61,698 bases of DNA from Allobacillus halotolerans (GCF_018967645.1 NZ_JAHLZF010000015.1:1-61698); one strand, 5' to 3'; shown: positions 1-9,061, counted from the stretch's first letter. The notes: generated from the letters alone by a model not told the origin. Translations and numbers: made by a program.

Positions 1-218
1 GTTGAATAAACTTCATAGCAAGGTAAGATATGGAGTACTCGAAGAGTGCAACCAAAATTTTTACCGCAACTACGTTGGATTAACTTCGAAGGAAGGTAAG
101 ATGGGAGTACTCAAAGAGTGCAACCAAATTAATCATCGCATCTTCGTCAGATTAACTTCGATGTAAGATGAAATATGGAGTACCCGTAGGGTGCAACCAA
201 AATATTCACTCATATGAA
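1..218 (+). repeat. Three tandem 72-73 bp units with a covarying hairpin
   Basis: Units start at 1, 74 and 146. Each opens with GTTGRATWAACTTC or a close variant and contains GGAGTAC-YC-nnn-GRGTGCAACCAAA. The core folds as GTACTC-gaa-GAGTGC (unit 1), GTACTC-aaa-GAGTGC (unit 2) and GTACCC-gta-GGGTGC (unit 3). The paired change CTC/GAG to CCC/GGG keeps the stem, which suggests an RNA structure. In B. subtilis the matching place is the spacer downstream of rrnE and before tRNA-Asp. The array may extend to the left beyond the window. Function unknown. Confidence 0.7.
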
Positions 219-241
219 GGTGGATTTAATTTTTTAAATAA

Positions 242-318
242 GGTCCGGTAGTTCAGTTGGTTAGAATGCCTGCCTGTCACGCAGGAGGTCGCGGGTTCGA
301 GTCCCGTCCGGACCGCCA
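242..318 (+). tRNA. tRNA-Asp (GTC)
   Basis: A complete cloverleaf is visible. The acceptor stem is GGTCCGG/CCGGACC with discriminator G and an encoded CCA. The anticodon stem CCTGC/GCAGG holds the loop CTGTCAC with anticodon GTC. The T arm GCGGG-TTCGAGT-CCCGT is canonical. It precedes thiL, as the last gene of the rrnE-trnE cluster does in B. subtilis. Confidence 0.97.
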
Positions 319-333
319 TTCATACATAATGTA

Positions 334-360
334 AAACATGTGGGAGACCACATGTTTTTT
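334..360 (+). terminator. Terminator of the tRNA transcript
   Basis: Hairpin AACATGTGG-gaga-CCACATGTT followed by a run of T, 15 bases after the tRNA CCA end. Confidence 0.85.
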
Positions 361-492
361 TGTTTAGCTTAAAAAAGTTTATTCATGTAAAAGTATAAAT
401 CTTATTCCATTACATATGCGAAGTATTCTACTAACGAATTTCATAAGCACATGTTATTATTGAAAAAAGATCTCTTCATTGGTGGTGTTCTT

Positions 493-1449
493 TTGAAGGA
501 ATTCGAGTTTATTGAAAAGATTAAACCGTCTTATTATAGAAATTCATCTGTTATTAAAGGGATCGGTGATGATGCTGCTGTTGTAAGCCCGCCAAATGGA
601 TATGAGCTTGTAATTGCTTCTGATACAATGGTAGAGGATATTCATTTCTCTTTTGAATATATGCAGTTGAGTGATATTGGCTTTCGTGTATTGGCGGCGA
701 ATTTAAGTGATTTAGCAGCAATGGGAGCAAGACCACTCTACTACGCAGTAAATATAGCTGTTCCATCTACTTATTCTGATGAACAATTAACCGATTTGTA
801 TGTTGGTATGAATGAACTTGCCCAAAAGTATAAACTCGATTTAATTGGTGGAGATACAGTTTCTGCAAATGAATTGGTTATTACGATTAGTGTATTTGGA
901 AAAGTGTTGCCGAATAGAAAACGATTAAGAAGTTACGCGCAAACAAATGATATTGTTTTTGTTACAGGTAATCTAGGAGAAGCAGCCTATGGTTACGACC
1001 TACTACAATCAAATTTTCTTTTGGAAAATTATTTTACCAATCGACATAAGCGACCTATTCCCCGGATTGATTTTGTGGAATTGACCGATTCAGTGATTCG
1101 TATGTCTTTGAATGATCTGAGTGATGGATTAGCAAGTGAACTCAATGAAATCGCTGAAGCTTCACAAGCTACAATTGTAATCCACTGGGATGACTTACCG
1201 ATCCATTCTAAAATGACCAATATAGAAATTGAGCAATTAAAAAAGTATGTTTTATCAAGTGGAGAAGACTTTGAGTTGGTCGGCACGTGTTCTCCAACAG
1301 AATGGGATCTATTGAAAGAGGCTACAAACAATCAGCTACCAGTGACACCTATTGGCAAGGTTACTGCTGAAACAAGTACGCCAGAAGTATATTTAACGAT
1401 AAATGAAACAAAAACAATTTTGTGTAAAAGTGGTTATTCACATGGCTAG
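493..1449 (+). CDS. thiL: Thiamine-monophosphate kinase
   Basis: Phosphorylates thiamine monophosphate to thiamine pyrophosphate with ATP, the last step of thiamine cofactor synthesis in the cytoplasm. The ThiL/PurM-type fold is shown by GIGDDAAVV near residue 25, DTMVEDIHF, NLSDLAAMGA and GGDTVSA. The frame is open upstream to an ATG at 451. I choose TTG at 493 because GGTGGTG ends five bases before it and the protein then begins KEFEFIEKI like its relatives (318 aa). It stands between tRNA-Asp and tsaE as in B. subtilis (ydiA). The next gene starts 15 bases after its stop, so they are probably co-transcribed. Confidence 0.93.
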   Translation: MKEFEFIEKIKPSYYRNSSVIKGIGDDAAVVSPPNGYELVIASDTMVEDIHFSFEYMQLSDIGFRVLAANLSDLAAMGARPLYYAVNIAVPSTYSDEQLTDLYVGMNELAQKYKLDLIGGDTVSANELVITISVFGKVLPNRKRLRSYAQTNDIVFVTGNLGEAAYGYDLLQSNFLLENYFTNRHKRPIPRIDFVELTDSVIRMSLNDLSDGLASELNEIAEASQATIVIHWDDLPIHSKMTNIEIEQLKKYVLSSGEDFELVGTCSPTEWDLLKEATNNQLPVTPIGKVTAETSTPEVYLTINETKTILCKSGYSHG

Positions 1450-1464
1450 AAGATAGGTGATTGG

Positions 1465-1914
1465 ATGAAAGAATTTATTGCAAATAATGAAGAAGAAACA
1501 ATGGATTTTGCTGAAAGGTTAGGCGAGTTATTACAACCAAATCAAGTAATCACGCTCGATGGTGATTTAGGTGCAGGGAAAACAACGTTTACAAAGGGGT
1601 TAGCAAAAGGGTTAGGAGTCAAACGAACAGTCAATAGTCCAACCTATACGATTGTAAAAGAGTATCGTGGTCGGATGCCTCTTTATCACATGGATGTGTA
1701 TCGACTGGAGGATAGCGAAGAGGATATTGGTTTTGATGAATATTTTTCAGGTGAGGGTGTCACTGTGATCGAATGGTCCGATTATATTCACACTTTTCTA
1801 CCTGATACGTACTTAAAGATTCAAATGAAGAAGGAAAGTGCAGATCAACGTCAAATTCTTCTTCAACCTATTGGCGAAGAATATGAGAAATTAATTGAGG
1901 AGCTTCAACAATGA
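1465..1914 (+). CDS. tsaE: tRNA t6A synthesis ATPase TsaE
   Basis: ATPase of the TsaB-TsaD-TsaE complex, which installs N6-threonylcarbamoyl on adenosine 37 of ANN-decoding tRNAs. The P-loop GDLGAGKTT lies at residues 33-41. The family motifs NSPTYTIVKEY, LYHMDVYRL and VIEWSDY follow in order. The length of 149 aa is normal. The stop overlaps the ATG of tsaB by four bases, so translational coupling is likely. Together with tsaB, rimI and tsaD it forms one tight operon, ydiB-ydiC-ydiD-ydiE of B. subtilis. Confidence 0.95.
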   Translation: MKEFIANNEEETMDFAERLGELLQPNQVITLDGDLGAGKTTFTKGLAKGLGVKRTVNSPTYTIVKEYRGRMPLYHMDVYRLEDSEEDIGFDEYFSGEGVTVIEWSDYIHTFLPDTYLKIQMKKESADQRQILLQPIGEEYEKLIEELQQ

Positions 1915-2609
1915 ACATATTAGCAATCGATACTTCGAACCGACCAATGAGTGTCGCATTATATCACAATGAGATTCCTTTGATTGAGCACACGTTAAAT
2001 AGTAAACGAAATCATTCTGTGCAATTGATGCCAGCGATTGAGTATTTAATGAAGGAAGTGAACCTTCAGCCTAAAGATCTTTCGAAAATTGTCGTTGCTA
2101 ATGGTCCTGGTTCGTATACAGGATTACGGATTGGTGTCACTACGGCAAAAACACTGGCTTGGTCGTTAAATATCCCATTAGTTACTGTCTCTAGTCTTGA
2201 GCTTGTAGCGGCTAATCTAATTTACTCAAATGGTCTTGTTTGCTCGTTTTTCGATGCGAGACGGGGAAACGTCTTCACTGGATTGTATCGTGCTCAAGAA
2301 GGCCAATTAGCGGTACAATTGCCTGACCAGAATATCGCGATGGACGAGTGGTTGAATCAACTAAATGAATTGGGAGAACCGATTACAATGGTCAGTCCAA
2401 CAGAGCATTCATTTCATGATTTGGTTTCTGAAAAATTAGGCGATCGTGCCAAATGGATTAGAGGGCATCTGAGTTTCCCGCAAGCGGGCCAGCTTGTTCT
2501 ACTGGGAAAAGATCGAGAACCCGTGGATATTCATTCAACGAGTCCGAATTATCACCGATTAGTTGAGGCTGAAGTCAAATGGATGGAGAAAAATGGACGC
2601 AATGAGTAA
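1911..2609 (+). CDS. tsaB: tRNA t6A synthesis scaffold TsaB
   Basis: Inactive ASKHA-fold partner of TsaD in t6A synthesis; it holds TsaD and TsaE together. Diagnostic features are the N-terminal ILAIDTSNRPMSVAL and the segment VANGPGSYTGLRIGVTTAKTLAW near residues 62-85. The 232-aa length is typical. The ATG overlaps the end of tsaE, and its 3' end overlaps the start of rimI by 17 bases. Confidence 0.95.
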   Translation: MNILAIDTSNRPMSVALYHNEIPLIEHTLNSKRNHSVQLMPAIEYLMKEVNLQPKDLSKIVVANGPGSYTGLRIGVTTAKTLAWSLNIPLVTVSSLELVAANLIYSNGLVCSFFDARRGNVFTGLYRAQEGQLAVQLPDQNIAMDEWLNQLNELGEPITMVSPTEHSFHDLVSEKLGDRAKWIRGHLSFPQAGQLVLLGKDREPVDIHSTSPNYHRLVEAEVKWMEKNGRNE

Positions 2610-3051
2610 GGAAGCGATTGTCAGACGGATGACCATTGAAGATTTGGATCAAGTGATGGACGTAGAATATGCTTCCTTCCGTTCACCATGGAGGAAAGCA
2701 GACATTTTACATGACTTAATCAATAATCCATTTTCAGATTACCTAGTCATTGAAAAAGGAGATCGAGTCATTGGCTATTGTGGTGCATGGACAGTCGTGG
2801 AGGCGGCACAAATAACGAACATTGCTATCCATCCAGAAGAGCGAGGACAAGGATATAGCGTGAAATTATTTCAACGGATGATCAAATACTTAAAATTAAA
2901 AGAAGCAACTGAGCTGACATTGGAAGTAAGAAAATCCAATCATGTGGCTCAGCAATTATATGAGCGATTTGGTATGAAACCAGTAGGCGTACGAAAAAAT
3001 TATTATCAGGATGATGGAGAAGATGCCATTGTCATGTGGGTGGAGTTATAA
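2593..3051 (+). CDS. rimI: Ribosomal-protein-alanine N-acetyltransferase RimI
   Basis: GNAT-family acetyltransferase expected to acetylate the N-terminal alanine of ribosomal protein S18. The acetyl-CoA loop is seen as NIAIHPEERGQGYSVKL, followed by the C-terminal NHVAQQLYERFGM typical of RimI. The frame is open from 2563, but ATG 2593 has GGAG five bases upstream and gives 152 aa, the family length. It overlaps the tsaB 3' end. The stop codon TAA is followed immediately by the tsaD ATG. Confidence 0.9.
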   Translation: MDAMSKEAIVRRMTIEDLDQVMDVEYASFRSPWRKADILHDLINNPFSDYLVIEKGDRVIGYCGAWTVVEAAQITNIAIHPEERGQGYSVKLFQRMIKYLKLKEATELTLEVRKSNHVAQQLYERFGMKPVGVRKNYYQDDGEDAIVMWVEL

Positions 3052-4062
3052 ATGAAGCAAGAAAAAATTTTAGCAATCGAAACAAGTTGTGATGAAACAG
3101 CAGCAGCAGTCGTCGAGGGAGGTACAACATTACTTTCCAATGTCGTCGCGACGCAAATGGAGATCCACCAGAAGTTTGGTGGTGTCGTCCCCGAGTTGGC
3201 TTCCCGCCACCATATTGAACAAATTACCATAGTCATTGAAGAGGCATTAAACGAAGCGAAAGTCACGATGGAAGAGATTGATGCAATTGCGGTCACTGAA
3301 GGCCCAGGTTTAGTCGGTGCATTGTTGATCGGTGTGAATGCAGCAAAAACGTTGGCATTTGCTCATCAGAAACCATTAATTGGTGTGCATCATATTGCCG
3401 GTCATATTTATGCTAATCGGTTGGAACAAGAATTTCAATTTCCGCTGTTAAGCTTAGTTGTTTCTGGAGGACATACAGAGTTAATCTTAATGAAAGAACA
3501 TGGCGATTATGAAATTATTGGAGAAACAAGGGATGATGCTGCGGGTGAAGCATACGATAAAGTCGCAAAAGCATTAGATTTGCCTTATCCAGGTGGACCG
3601 GTGATCGATCAACTGGCTCACGAAGGAGAAGAAACATACGATTTTCCACGTTCTTGGTTGGAAAAAGGGTCATTTGATTTTAGCTTCAGTGGTTTAAAAA
3701 CGGCGGTTGTGAATCAAATCCATCAGTTAAAGCAAAAAAATGAACCGATTTCAAAAGCCAATATCGCAGCATCCTTCCAAGCAAGTGTTGTTGATGTGTT
3801 GGTGGAAAAGACCTATCAGGCGGCCCAACAATACGGTGTGAAGCAATTGATCGTCGCTGGTGGTGTTTCAGCGAATCGAGCGCTCCGAAAGTCGATTGAG
3901 GAAAAGTTTGAAGGTACAGACATTGCAGTATCCATTCCTCCACTATATTTATGTACGGATAATGCAGCGATGATTGGAGCAGCAGCTTCCATTCAGTATC
4001 ATAAAGATGAATATGCTAAGCTAGATTTAAATGCACAACCTGGCTTAATGATTGAAAAGTAA
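3052..4062 (+). CDS. tsaD: tRNA N6-adenosine threonylcarbamoyltransferase TsaD
   Basis: Catalytic subunit that transfers the threonylcarbamoyl group from TC-AMP to tRNA A37. It has the ASKHA fold with [14 protein letters not shown] at the N-terminus, [12 protein letters not shown], the metal-binding [10 protein letters not shown] histidines near residues 111-115, [10 protein letters not shown] and a late [10 protein letters not shown]. The length of 336 aa is normal. It is the last gene of the t6A operon. A hairpin terminator follows, embedded in a cluster of DnaA boxes. Confidence 0.97.
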   Translation: MKQEKILAIETSCDETAAAVVEGGTTLLSNVVATQMEIHQKFGGVVPELASRHHIEQITIVIEEALNEAKVTMEEIDAIAVTEGPGLVGALLIGVNAAKTLAFAHQKPLIGVHHIAGHIYANRLEQEFQFPLLSLVVSGGHTELILMKEHGDYEIIGETRDDAAGEAYDKVAKALDLPYPGGPVIDQLAHEGEETYDFPRSWLEKGSFDFSFSGLKTAVVNQIHQLKQKNEPISKANIAASFQASVVDVLVEKTYQAAQQYGVKQLIVAGGVSANRALRKSIEEKFEGTDIAVSIPPLYLCTDNAAMIGAAASIQYHKDEYAKLDLNAQPGLMIEK

Positions 4063-4068
4063 AATATG

Positions 4069-4241
4069 TTATCCACAGCGACAACGAGTTGCTGTGGGTA
4101 TTTTTTTATATAGACTGTTATGACGCTGTTGATAATGTGTATAAAAATGTGGATAACAATTGATTTAATTGTGGATAGTGTGCATAAGTCTGTGGATTGG
4201 GATTAAATCAATGGAGGATATGTGGATATGTTCGTGGATAA
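4069..4241. promoter_or_regulatory. DnaA-box cluster between tsaD and ydiF
   Basis: Nine matches to TTATNCACA or its complement lie in 173 bases. Four are perfect: 4069-4077 (+), 4136-4144, 4148-4156 and 4179-4187 (minus). Four have one mismatch: 4127-4135, 4170-4178, 4221-4229 and 4233-4241. One at 4191-4199 has two. Eight point the same way. In B. subtilis the gcp(tsaD)-ydiF intergenic region is one of the known DnaA-box clusters outside oriC that restrain re-initiation. Conservation of place and density suggests the same titration role here. Confidence 0.85.
4073..4107 (+). terminator. Terminator after tsaD
   Basis: CCACAG...CAAC-ga-GTTG-CTGTGG with a small bulge, followed by TATTTTTTTATA. 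The first DnaA box overlaps its 5' arm. Confidence 0.75.
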
Positions 4242-4325
4242 ATATAATGAAAGAAAACTCGTCTAATTTATTATTAGATTTCCTATTAAAGTGCAGTTCA
4301 TTAATATTGCACTCTAAATCGATGC

Positions 4326-4358
4326 AAAAAAACCCGAACTGACATTTAGTTCGGGTTT
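4326..4358 (-). terminator. Terminator of ydiF
   Basis: Stem CCCGAACT (4333-4340) with AGTTCGGG (4348-4355). The seven A at 4326-4332 read as a T run on the minus strand. It probably also works weakly for plus-strand transcripts. Confidence 0.85.
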
Positions 4359-4380
4359 GACTTTAAATATAGCTGTTTTT

Positions 4381-6318
4381 TTATTGCATTCCATCCATCT
4401 GCAGTTGCAATTGCTCCCACTCTTCCATATGTTTTTCGAGTAGATGTTGATGGTGCTGCAGATCATCTTGAATGGATTGTAATCTGGAATAGTCACCAGC
4501 AATTTCAGGATCGCTCATCGTTTCTTCTAGTTGTTCAATTGTCGTTTCCGTCTTGCTAATTTCTTCTTCGATGGCTTCGAGTTTTCGTTGCACTTTACGA
4601 TATTCACGTTTGAACTCTTTTTCTGCTTGAAAGTCATGCTTGTCTGATTGCTCACTTTCACGTTCATTTTCTGATCTTGCCAACTCTTCCAGTTCAGCTT
4701 CTTCTTCGATCTTTTCAACGTAATAATCATAGTCACCCAAAAAGACGCGTGATCCTTCTTTCGTTAATTCCATCACTTGAGTGGCAATTCGGTTAATGAA
4801 ATAACGGTCGTGCGACACAAATAGGATCGTTCCTGGAAAATCAGCCAATGCTGCTTCAAGAACTTCCTTGCTGTCTAAATCTAAATGGTTTGTCGGTTCG
4901 TCCATTACCAGTACGTTTGCTTGTTGTAGCATGAGTTTTGATAAAAGCAGACGAGCTTTTTCGCCACCGCTCAGCATGCCAACCGTTTTTAATACATCAT
5001 CACCACTGAATAAGAAGTTACCGAGAATGGTCCGTACATCTTTTTCATTTTTTTGTGGATAGTCATCCCATAACTCTTGAAGAACAGTTTTTTTCGGATG
5101 TAATGACGCTTGTTCCTGATCGTAATAGCCGAATTGTACATTTGTGCCAACTTGGATTGTACCGTGTACTTGTGCTAATTTCTTTAAAATCGCTTTGAGC
5201 AATGTTGATTTCCCCACACCATTGGGTCCGACAATTGCTAAACGATCCCCTCTATTAACATGGAAGTTCACCTTTTGGAAAACAGGTTCATCCATGTCTT
5301 CATATTGGGCCATCAAGTTTTCTACTTTCAATACATCATTTCCGCTTTTGCGTTGGATGGAAAAAGAAAACTTGGTCGATTTATTTTCAAGAGTCGGGCG
5401 GTCCATCAGCTCCATTTTCTCTAATTGCTTTCTTCTCGCCTTCGCACGATTACTGGTAGAATCTCTAGCAATATTTCGTTGAATGAAGTCTTCTAACTGT
5501 TTCACTTCCGCTTGTTGCTTCTCATATTGCTTTAACTCAAGTTCATAATCTTTTGCACGTTGGGTTAAATAGTAGCTATAGTTTCCATGATATTTCTTCG
5601 TTCGTTGGAAGGTCACTTCATACACGGTTGAGATGGTTCGGTCAAGGAAATATCGGTCGTGAGAAACAATTACAATTGCACCGTCATATCCCCTCAAATA
5701 GGCTTCCAACCAACTTAGCGTCCGGATATCCAAATGGTTTGTCGGCTCGTCCAGGATTAACAGCTGTGGTTTAGCCAATAATAGTTTCGCCAACGCGAGC
5801 CTCGTTTTCTGCCCACCACTTAATTCATTAACAGGTGTAGAAAAATCGAAATGGCCAAAATCTAGTCCATGCAATACAGATTCAATCTCAGCTTCATATT
5901 GAAAACCACCAGAAGACTGAAACAAGTTTTGCTTTCGGTCATAGTCTTGGAGCAGTTGTTGATATGCTTCTTCATCTTTCATTTCATCAGGATCGGCCAT
6001 CTTTACTTCCATGGCTCGCAAATCTTTTTCCAAAGCGATTGTGTCTTCAAAAAGAGTGAGCATCTCATCCCAGATCGTAGCTGTGGAATTCAAACCAGAG
6101 TGCTGTTCCAAATAACCAATCGTCAAATCCTTTGGTTGATAGATTTCGCCTTCATAAGAAAGCTCTCCAGCCATTATTTTAAGCAAGGTCGATTTACCTG
6201 CGCCATTTCGTCCGACGATGGCAATCCGATCTTGGTTATGTACTTCTAATTTAATATCCGATAGAATAAGGTCAGCGCCAAAATATTTACGGACTTGATT
6301 TAATTGCATTAAGATCAT
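4381..6318 (-). CDS. ydiF: ABC-F family ATPase YdiF
   Basis: Soluble duplicated ABC ATPase of the ABC-F family, whose members act on the ribosome E site. Walker A motifs are GRNGAGKST (residues 36-44) and GPNGVGKST in the second half. Signatures are LSGGQKTRLALAK and LSGGEKARLLLSK, each followed by a DEPTNHLD Walker B. An interdomain linker rich in K/R and Q sits between them and a long charged coiled coil ends the protein. No membrane segment. Length 645 aa matches YdiF. Start ATG 6318 has AGAGGTGA five bases upstream. Its exact substrate or translational role is not known. Confidence 0.92.
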   Translation of the reverse strand: MILMQLNQVRKYFGADLILSDIKLEVHNQDRIAIVGRNGAGKSTLLKIMAGELSYEGEIYQPKDLTIGYLEQHSGLNSTATIWDEMLTLFEDTIALEKDLRAMEVKMADPDEMKDEEAYQQLLQDYDRKQNLFQSSGGFQYEAEIESVLHGLDFGHFDFSTPVNELSGGQKTRLALAKLLLAKPQLLILDEPTNHLDIRTLSWLEAYLRGYDGAIVIVSHDRYFLDRTISTVYEVTFQRTKKYHGNYSYYLTQRAKDYELELKQYEKQQAEVKQLEDFIQRNIARDSTSNRAKARRKQLEKMELMDRPTLENKSTKFSFSIQRKSGNDVLKVENLMAQYEDMDEPVFQKVNFHVNRGDRLAIVGPNGVGKSTLLKAILKKLAQVHGTIQVGTNVQFGYYDQEQASLHPKKTVLQELWDDYPQKNEKDVRTILGNFLFSGDDVLKTVGMLSGGEKARLLLSKLMLQQANVLVMDEPTNHLDLDSKEVLEAALADFPGTILFVSHDRYFINRIATQVMELTKEGSRVFLGDYDYYVEKIEEEAELEELARSENERESEQSDKHDFQAEKEFKREYRKVQRKLEAIEEEISKTETTIEQLEETMSDPEIAGDYSRLQSIQDDLQHHQHLLEKHMEEWEQLQLQMDGMQ

Positions 6319-6402
6319 AATTTCACCTCTAACTATATCTCCTCCATTTTAGCATGGTTATAAAGAATACGTTAGTGGTTGAATTGGATAAAAGGAGTCT
6401 AA

Positions 6403-7035
6403 GTGATGAAAGATGACCGCATCCCACGAGCAACGGTGAAGCGGCTGCCGCTTTACTATCGACATTTAAATATTCTTTCAGATCAAGGAAAAAATCGAAT
6501 TTCCTCGAAAGATTTAAGTGAAATCGTCAAAGTAGATTCAGCAACCATCCGAAAGGACTTTTCTTATTTCGGTGAGTTGGGCAGAAAGGGTTACGGATAT
6601 GATATCCAGAAATTAATTCAATTTTTCCGGAAAATTCTTGACCAAGACGAGGTCTCAAAAGTAGCGTTGATCGGCGTCGGCAACTTGGGGAAAGCATTAT
6701 TGAACTATAATTTTATTAAAAATGATAATATGAGAATCGACTTAGCATTTGATACGAATGAGCAGAAAATCGGTCATTCGATTGGGAATGTAAGTATTTA
6801 TGCGTTAGATGAACTTGAGACAAAGTTAAAAGAATCAGGGATCCAAGTGGCCATACTGACTGTACCTGGAAGTGTTTCCCAACAAGTCGCTGACCGCTTA
6901 GTAGAAAGTGGAATCGAAGGAATTTTGAACTTTACGCCAATCCGATTAAACGTACCGGATACTGTGCAGGTACATAGCATTGATTTAGCCGTTGAGTTAC
7001 AAACATTGAATTATTTTTTGAAAAACAAATCGTAA
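6403..7035 (+). CDS. rex: Redox-sensing transcriptional repressor Rex
   Basis: NADH/NAD+-responsive repressor of fermentation and respiration genes. The N-terminal winged helix contains [24 protein letters not shown]. The Rossmann domain begins [15 protein letters not shown] near residue 90, and the C-terminal domain-swap helix is [13 protein letters not shown]. Length is about 210 aa. Either GTG 6403 or ATG 6406 can be the start behind AAGGAGT. It diverges from ydiF. In B. subtilis rex is followed by tatAy-tatCy; here an MFS gene follows. I saw no clear Rex operator upstream of it. Confidence 0.94.
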   Translation: MMKDDRIPRATVKRLPLYYRHLNILSDQGKNRISSKDLSEIVKVDSATIRKDFSYFGELGRKGYGYDIQKLIQFFRKILDQDEVSKVALIGVGNLGKALLNYNFIKNDNMRIDLAFDTNEQKIGHSIGNVSIYALDELETKLKESGIQVAILTVPGSVSQQVADRLVESGIEGILNFTPIRLNVPDTVQVHSIDLAVELQTLNYFLKNKS

Positions 7036-7071
7036 AAATTTTTTTTGGAAAACGTTTTGAGGTGAGCAGCA

Positions 7072-8481
7072 TTGAGTAAGGAAGCTAGTACCACGAATAA
7101 ATGGCTCGTCATCATATCCGTTTTATTTGGAACATTTACGGTCATTCTAAATAACAGTATGCTGAATCCGGTTCTTCCGGACTTTATGTATATATTCGAT
7201 TCAGATGCCGTCGGAGTCAGTTGGATCTTAACGATTTTCATGCTGTCCATGGGCATGACGATGCCATTGACCGGATACTTAGGTGACCGATTCGGAAAGA
7301 AAAAAGTGTATATTGCCGGTTTACTTTTGTTTATGACAGGGTCGACACTCGGTGCACTCTCACAGACGTTGAGCATGGTCATTATTGCCCGTGCTGTACA
7401 GGGGATTGCCGGAGGATTAATGATGCCGAACGCCATGGCATTAATCTTCCAAGCATTTCCGAGAAATGAACGTGGCTTCGCAGTCGGGGTATATGGCATT
7501 TCCGTCATGATCGCACCAGCCATTGGCCCGACGATCGGTGGAATCATTGCAGAAAACTTCTCTTGGTATTTTCTATTTTTATTTAATATTCCTTTTGGTC
7601 TATTGAGTTTGACGTTGTCTTCTAAATATCTGAAACCAACACCTTCTGATCCGTCGTTGAAATTTGACTGGATTGGATTTTCGATGGTTACTGCAGGCGT
7701 TGGTTCGATCCTTTATGTTCTTGGACAAGGCCGTGAATTTGAATCAGCACTCACGTGGACCAATTTGTTATTAGTGATTATTGGTTTCATTCTAATTGTT
7801 TTATTTGTTCGCTTTGAGTTAAGACAAAAACAACCTTTACTTGATTTAACCGTGTTTCGAATTAAAACGTACCGATACTCAATAATGGTTACATCTGCTG
7901 CATCCATCGGTCTGTTTTCAGGTCTATTCTTGATCCCTTATTTGATTCAAGAAGCATTAGGATTAGGACTAATTGAAACAGGATTAGTCTTTTTACCAAG
8001 CGCGCTAGCGAGCGGTGTATTCATGACGTTAGGTGGAAAATTACTTGACTTGAAAGGCCCGAAATTTGTCGTGCCACCAGGGTTGGTTTTACTCGCCGGT
8101 GCATCTTTAATATTCGGTTTTTATGTTGATCTGTCGACGCCTTATTGGTTGATTGTTGTATTCTTTGCGATCCATGGATTTGGTTTAGGGTTCGGAAACA
8201 TGCCGGCTACAACGGCAGGCATGAATGCCATACCAGAGAGACTTGTCGCCCAAGGCTCAGCGATGAACAACCTCATTCGTCAAATTGCTTCATCTATGGG
8301 CATTGTATTATTCTCCGTTTATTATGAGACACGCCGAGGGAGCATTATGCTCGCAAATGACATCTCTGCTGAAGCGGCAACAATGCAAGCACTCAATGAA
8401 GCATTCATTATCGCAGCGATCTTTGTAGCAAGCGCCATCCCTGCAGCTTTAAAAATGAAGCAGGAATATAATGAAGAATAA
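7072..8481 (+). CDS. MFS drug:H+ antiporter, DHA2 (EmrB/QacA) type
   Basis: Integral membrane exporter of 469 aa with about 14 hydrophobic segments, the DHA2 topology. The family motif GYLGDRFGKKKVYIAG (motif A) lies near residues 67-82 and the motif-C-like GIAGGLMMPNAMALIF/APAIGPTIGG follows. Relatives in Bacillus export lincosamides and other hydrophobic compounds; the substrate here cannot be read from sequence. Start TTG 7072 has GAGGTGA six bases upstream, 36 bases after rex. It occupies the place of tatAy-tatCy in B. subtilis. Confidence 0.88.
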   Translation: MSKEASTTNKWLVIISVLFGTFTVILNNSMLNPVLPDFMYIFDSDAVGVSWILTIFMLSMGMTMPLTGYLGDRFGKKKVYIAGLLLFMTGSTLGALSQTLSMVIIARAVQGIAGGLMMPNAMALIFQAFPRNERGFAVGVYGISVMIAPAIGPTIGGIIAENFSWYFLFLFNIPFGLLSLTLSSKYLKPTPSDPSLKFDWIGFSMVTAGVGSILYVLGQGREFESALTWTNLLLVIIGFILIVLFVRFELRQKQPLLDLTVFRIKTYRYSIMVTSAASIGLFSGLFLIPYLIQEALGLGLIETGLVFLPSALASGVFMTLGGKLLDLKGPKFVVPPGLVLLAGASLIFGFYVDLSTPYWLIVVFFAIHGFGLGFGNMPATTAGMNAIPERLVAQGSAMNNLIRQIASSMGIVLFSVYYETRRGSIMLANDISAEAATMQALNEAFIIAAIFVASAIPAALKMKQEYNEE

Positions 8482-8955
8482 GGAACCTTCTCCGAGTTGG
8501 AGAAGGTTTTTTTGAATTTTTGGGGTGCGGGGGTGCATATATTTTGTCTTTGGGCTCATATTTTCGTGGAGTGGTAGCATATATTCTTGCTCTGGTCTCA
8601 TATCTTATGAAACAGGGAGCATAAGTAGAGGTAGGGGGCACATATATTTTGGAGTTGGGTACATATACTTGAGATCCGATCATTTAGGGTCCACCTCGTA
8701 ACTGATAAAAGCGAAAATAAGGAACCTTCTCCGAAATGGAGAAGGTTTTTTTGATTGTTGGTGGGGCAGGGCGCATATATTTTGTCTTTGGGCTCATATT
8801 TTCCTGAAGTGGTTGCATATATTCTTAGTCTGGTCACATATCTTATGCAGCAGGGAGCATAAGACAAGGTAGGGGCACATATTTTTCTGAGTTGGGTACA
8901 TATACTTGAGATCTGATCATTTAGAGTCTACCTCGTACCTGTTAAATGCGAAAAT
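8478..8955. repeat. 239-bp tandem duplication carrying 21-bp CATA arrays
   Basis: Copy 1 (8478-8716) and copy 2 (8717-8955) align end to end, each with the terminator hairpin first. Inside copy 1 the motif CATA recurs at 8536, 8557, 8578, 8599, 8620, 8641 and 8662, exactly 21 bp apart. In copy 2 it recurs at 8774, 8795, 8816, 8837, 8858, 8878 and 8899. The unit is roughly GGKNNCATATATTYT plus six variable bases. Short minus-strand reading frames here are open only because 21 is divisible by three. No gene is credible. Confidence 0.85.
8484..8513 (+). terminator. Terminator of the MFS gene
   Basis: AACCTTCTCC-gagtt-GGAGAAGGTT followed by T7. A near-identical copy recurs at about 8723-8752 because the whole segment is duplicated. 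Confidence 0.9.
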
Positions 8956-9025
8956 TCAGCTGAAAATTTGCTAACCACTAAAAAAGTCCCTCACCATCCA
9001 AGCAAGTCGTATTTCATACCCAAAT

Positions 9026-9059
9026 AAAAAACCGAGATGCTAGATGCCATCTCGGTTTT
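9026..9059 (-). terminator. Terminator of the ydiL-ydiK operon
   Basis: AAAACCGAGATG-n8-CATCTCGGTTTT. On the minus strand it ends in a T run, just after the ydiK stop. Confidence 0.85.
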
Positions 9060-9061
9060 CC

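Noticed and set aside
7036-7071. Possible cre or Rex operator between rex and the MFS gene
   Set aside because: GGAAAACGTTTT is palindromic but fits neither consensus.
8408-8867. Two overlapping minus-strand frames of about 90 codons
   Set aside because: They are the 21-bp CATA arrays and terminator read in frame; no ribosome site, and the two copies give different truncated products.
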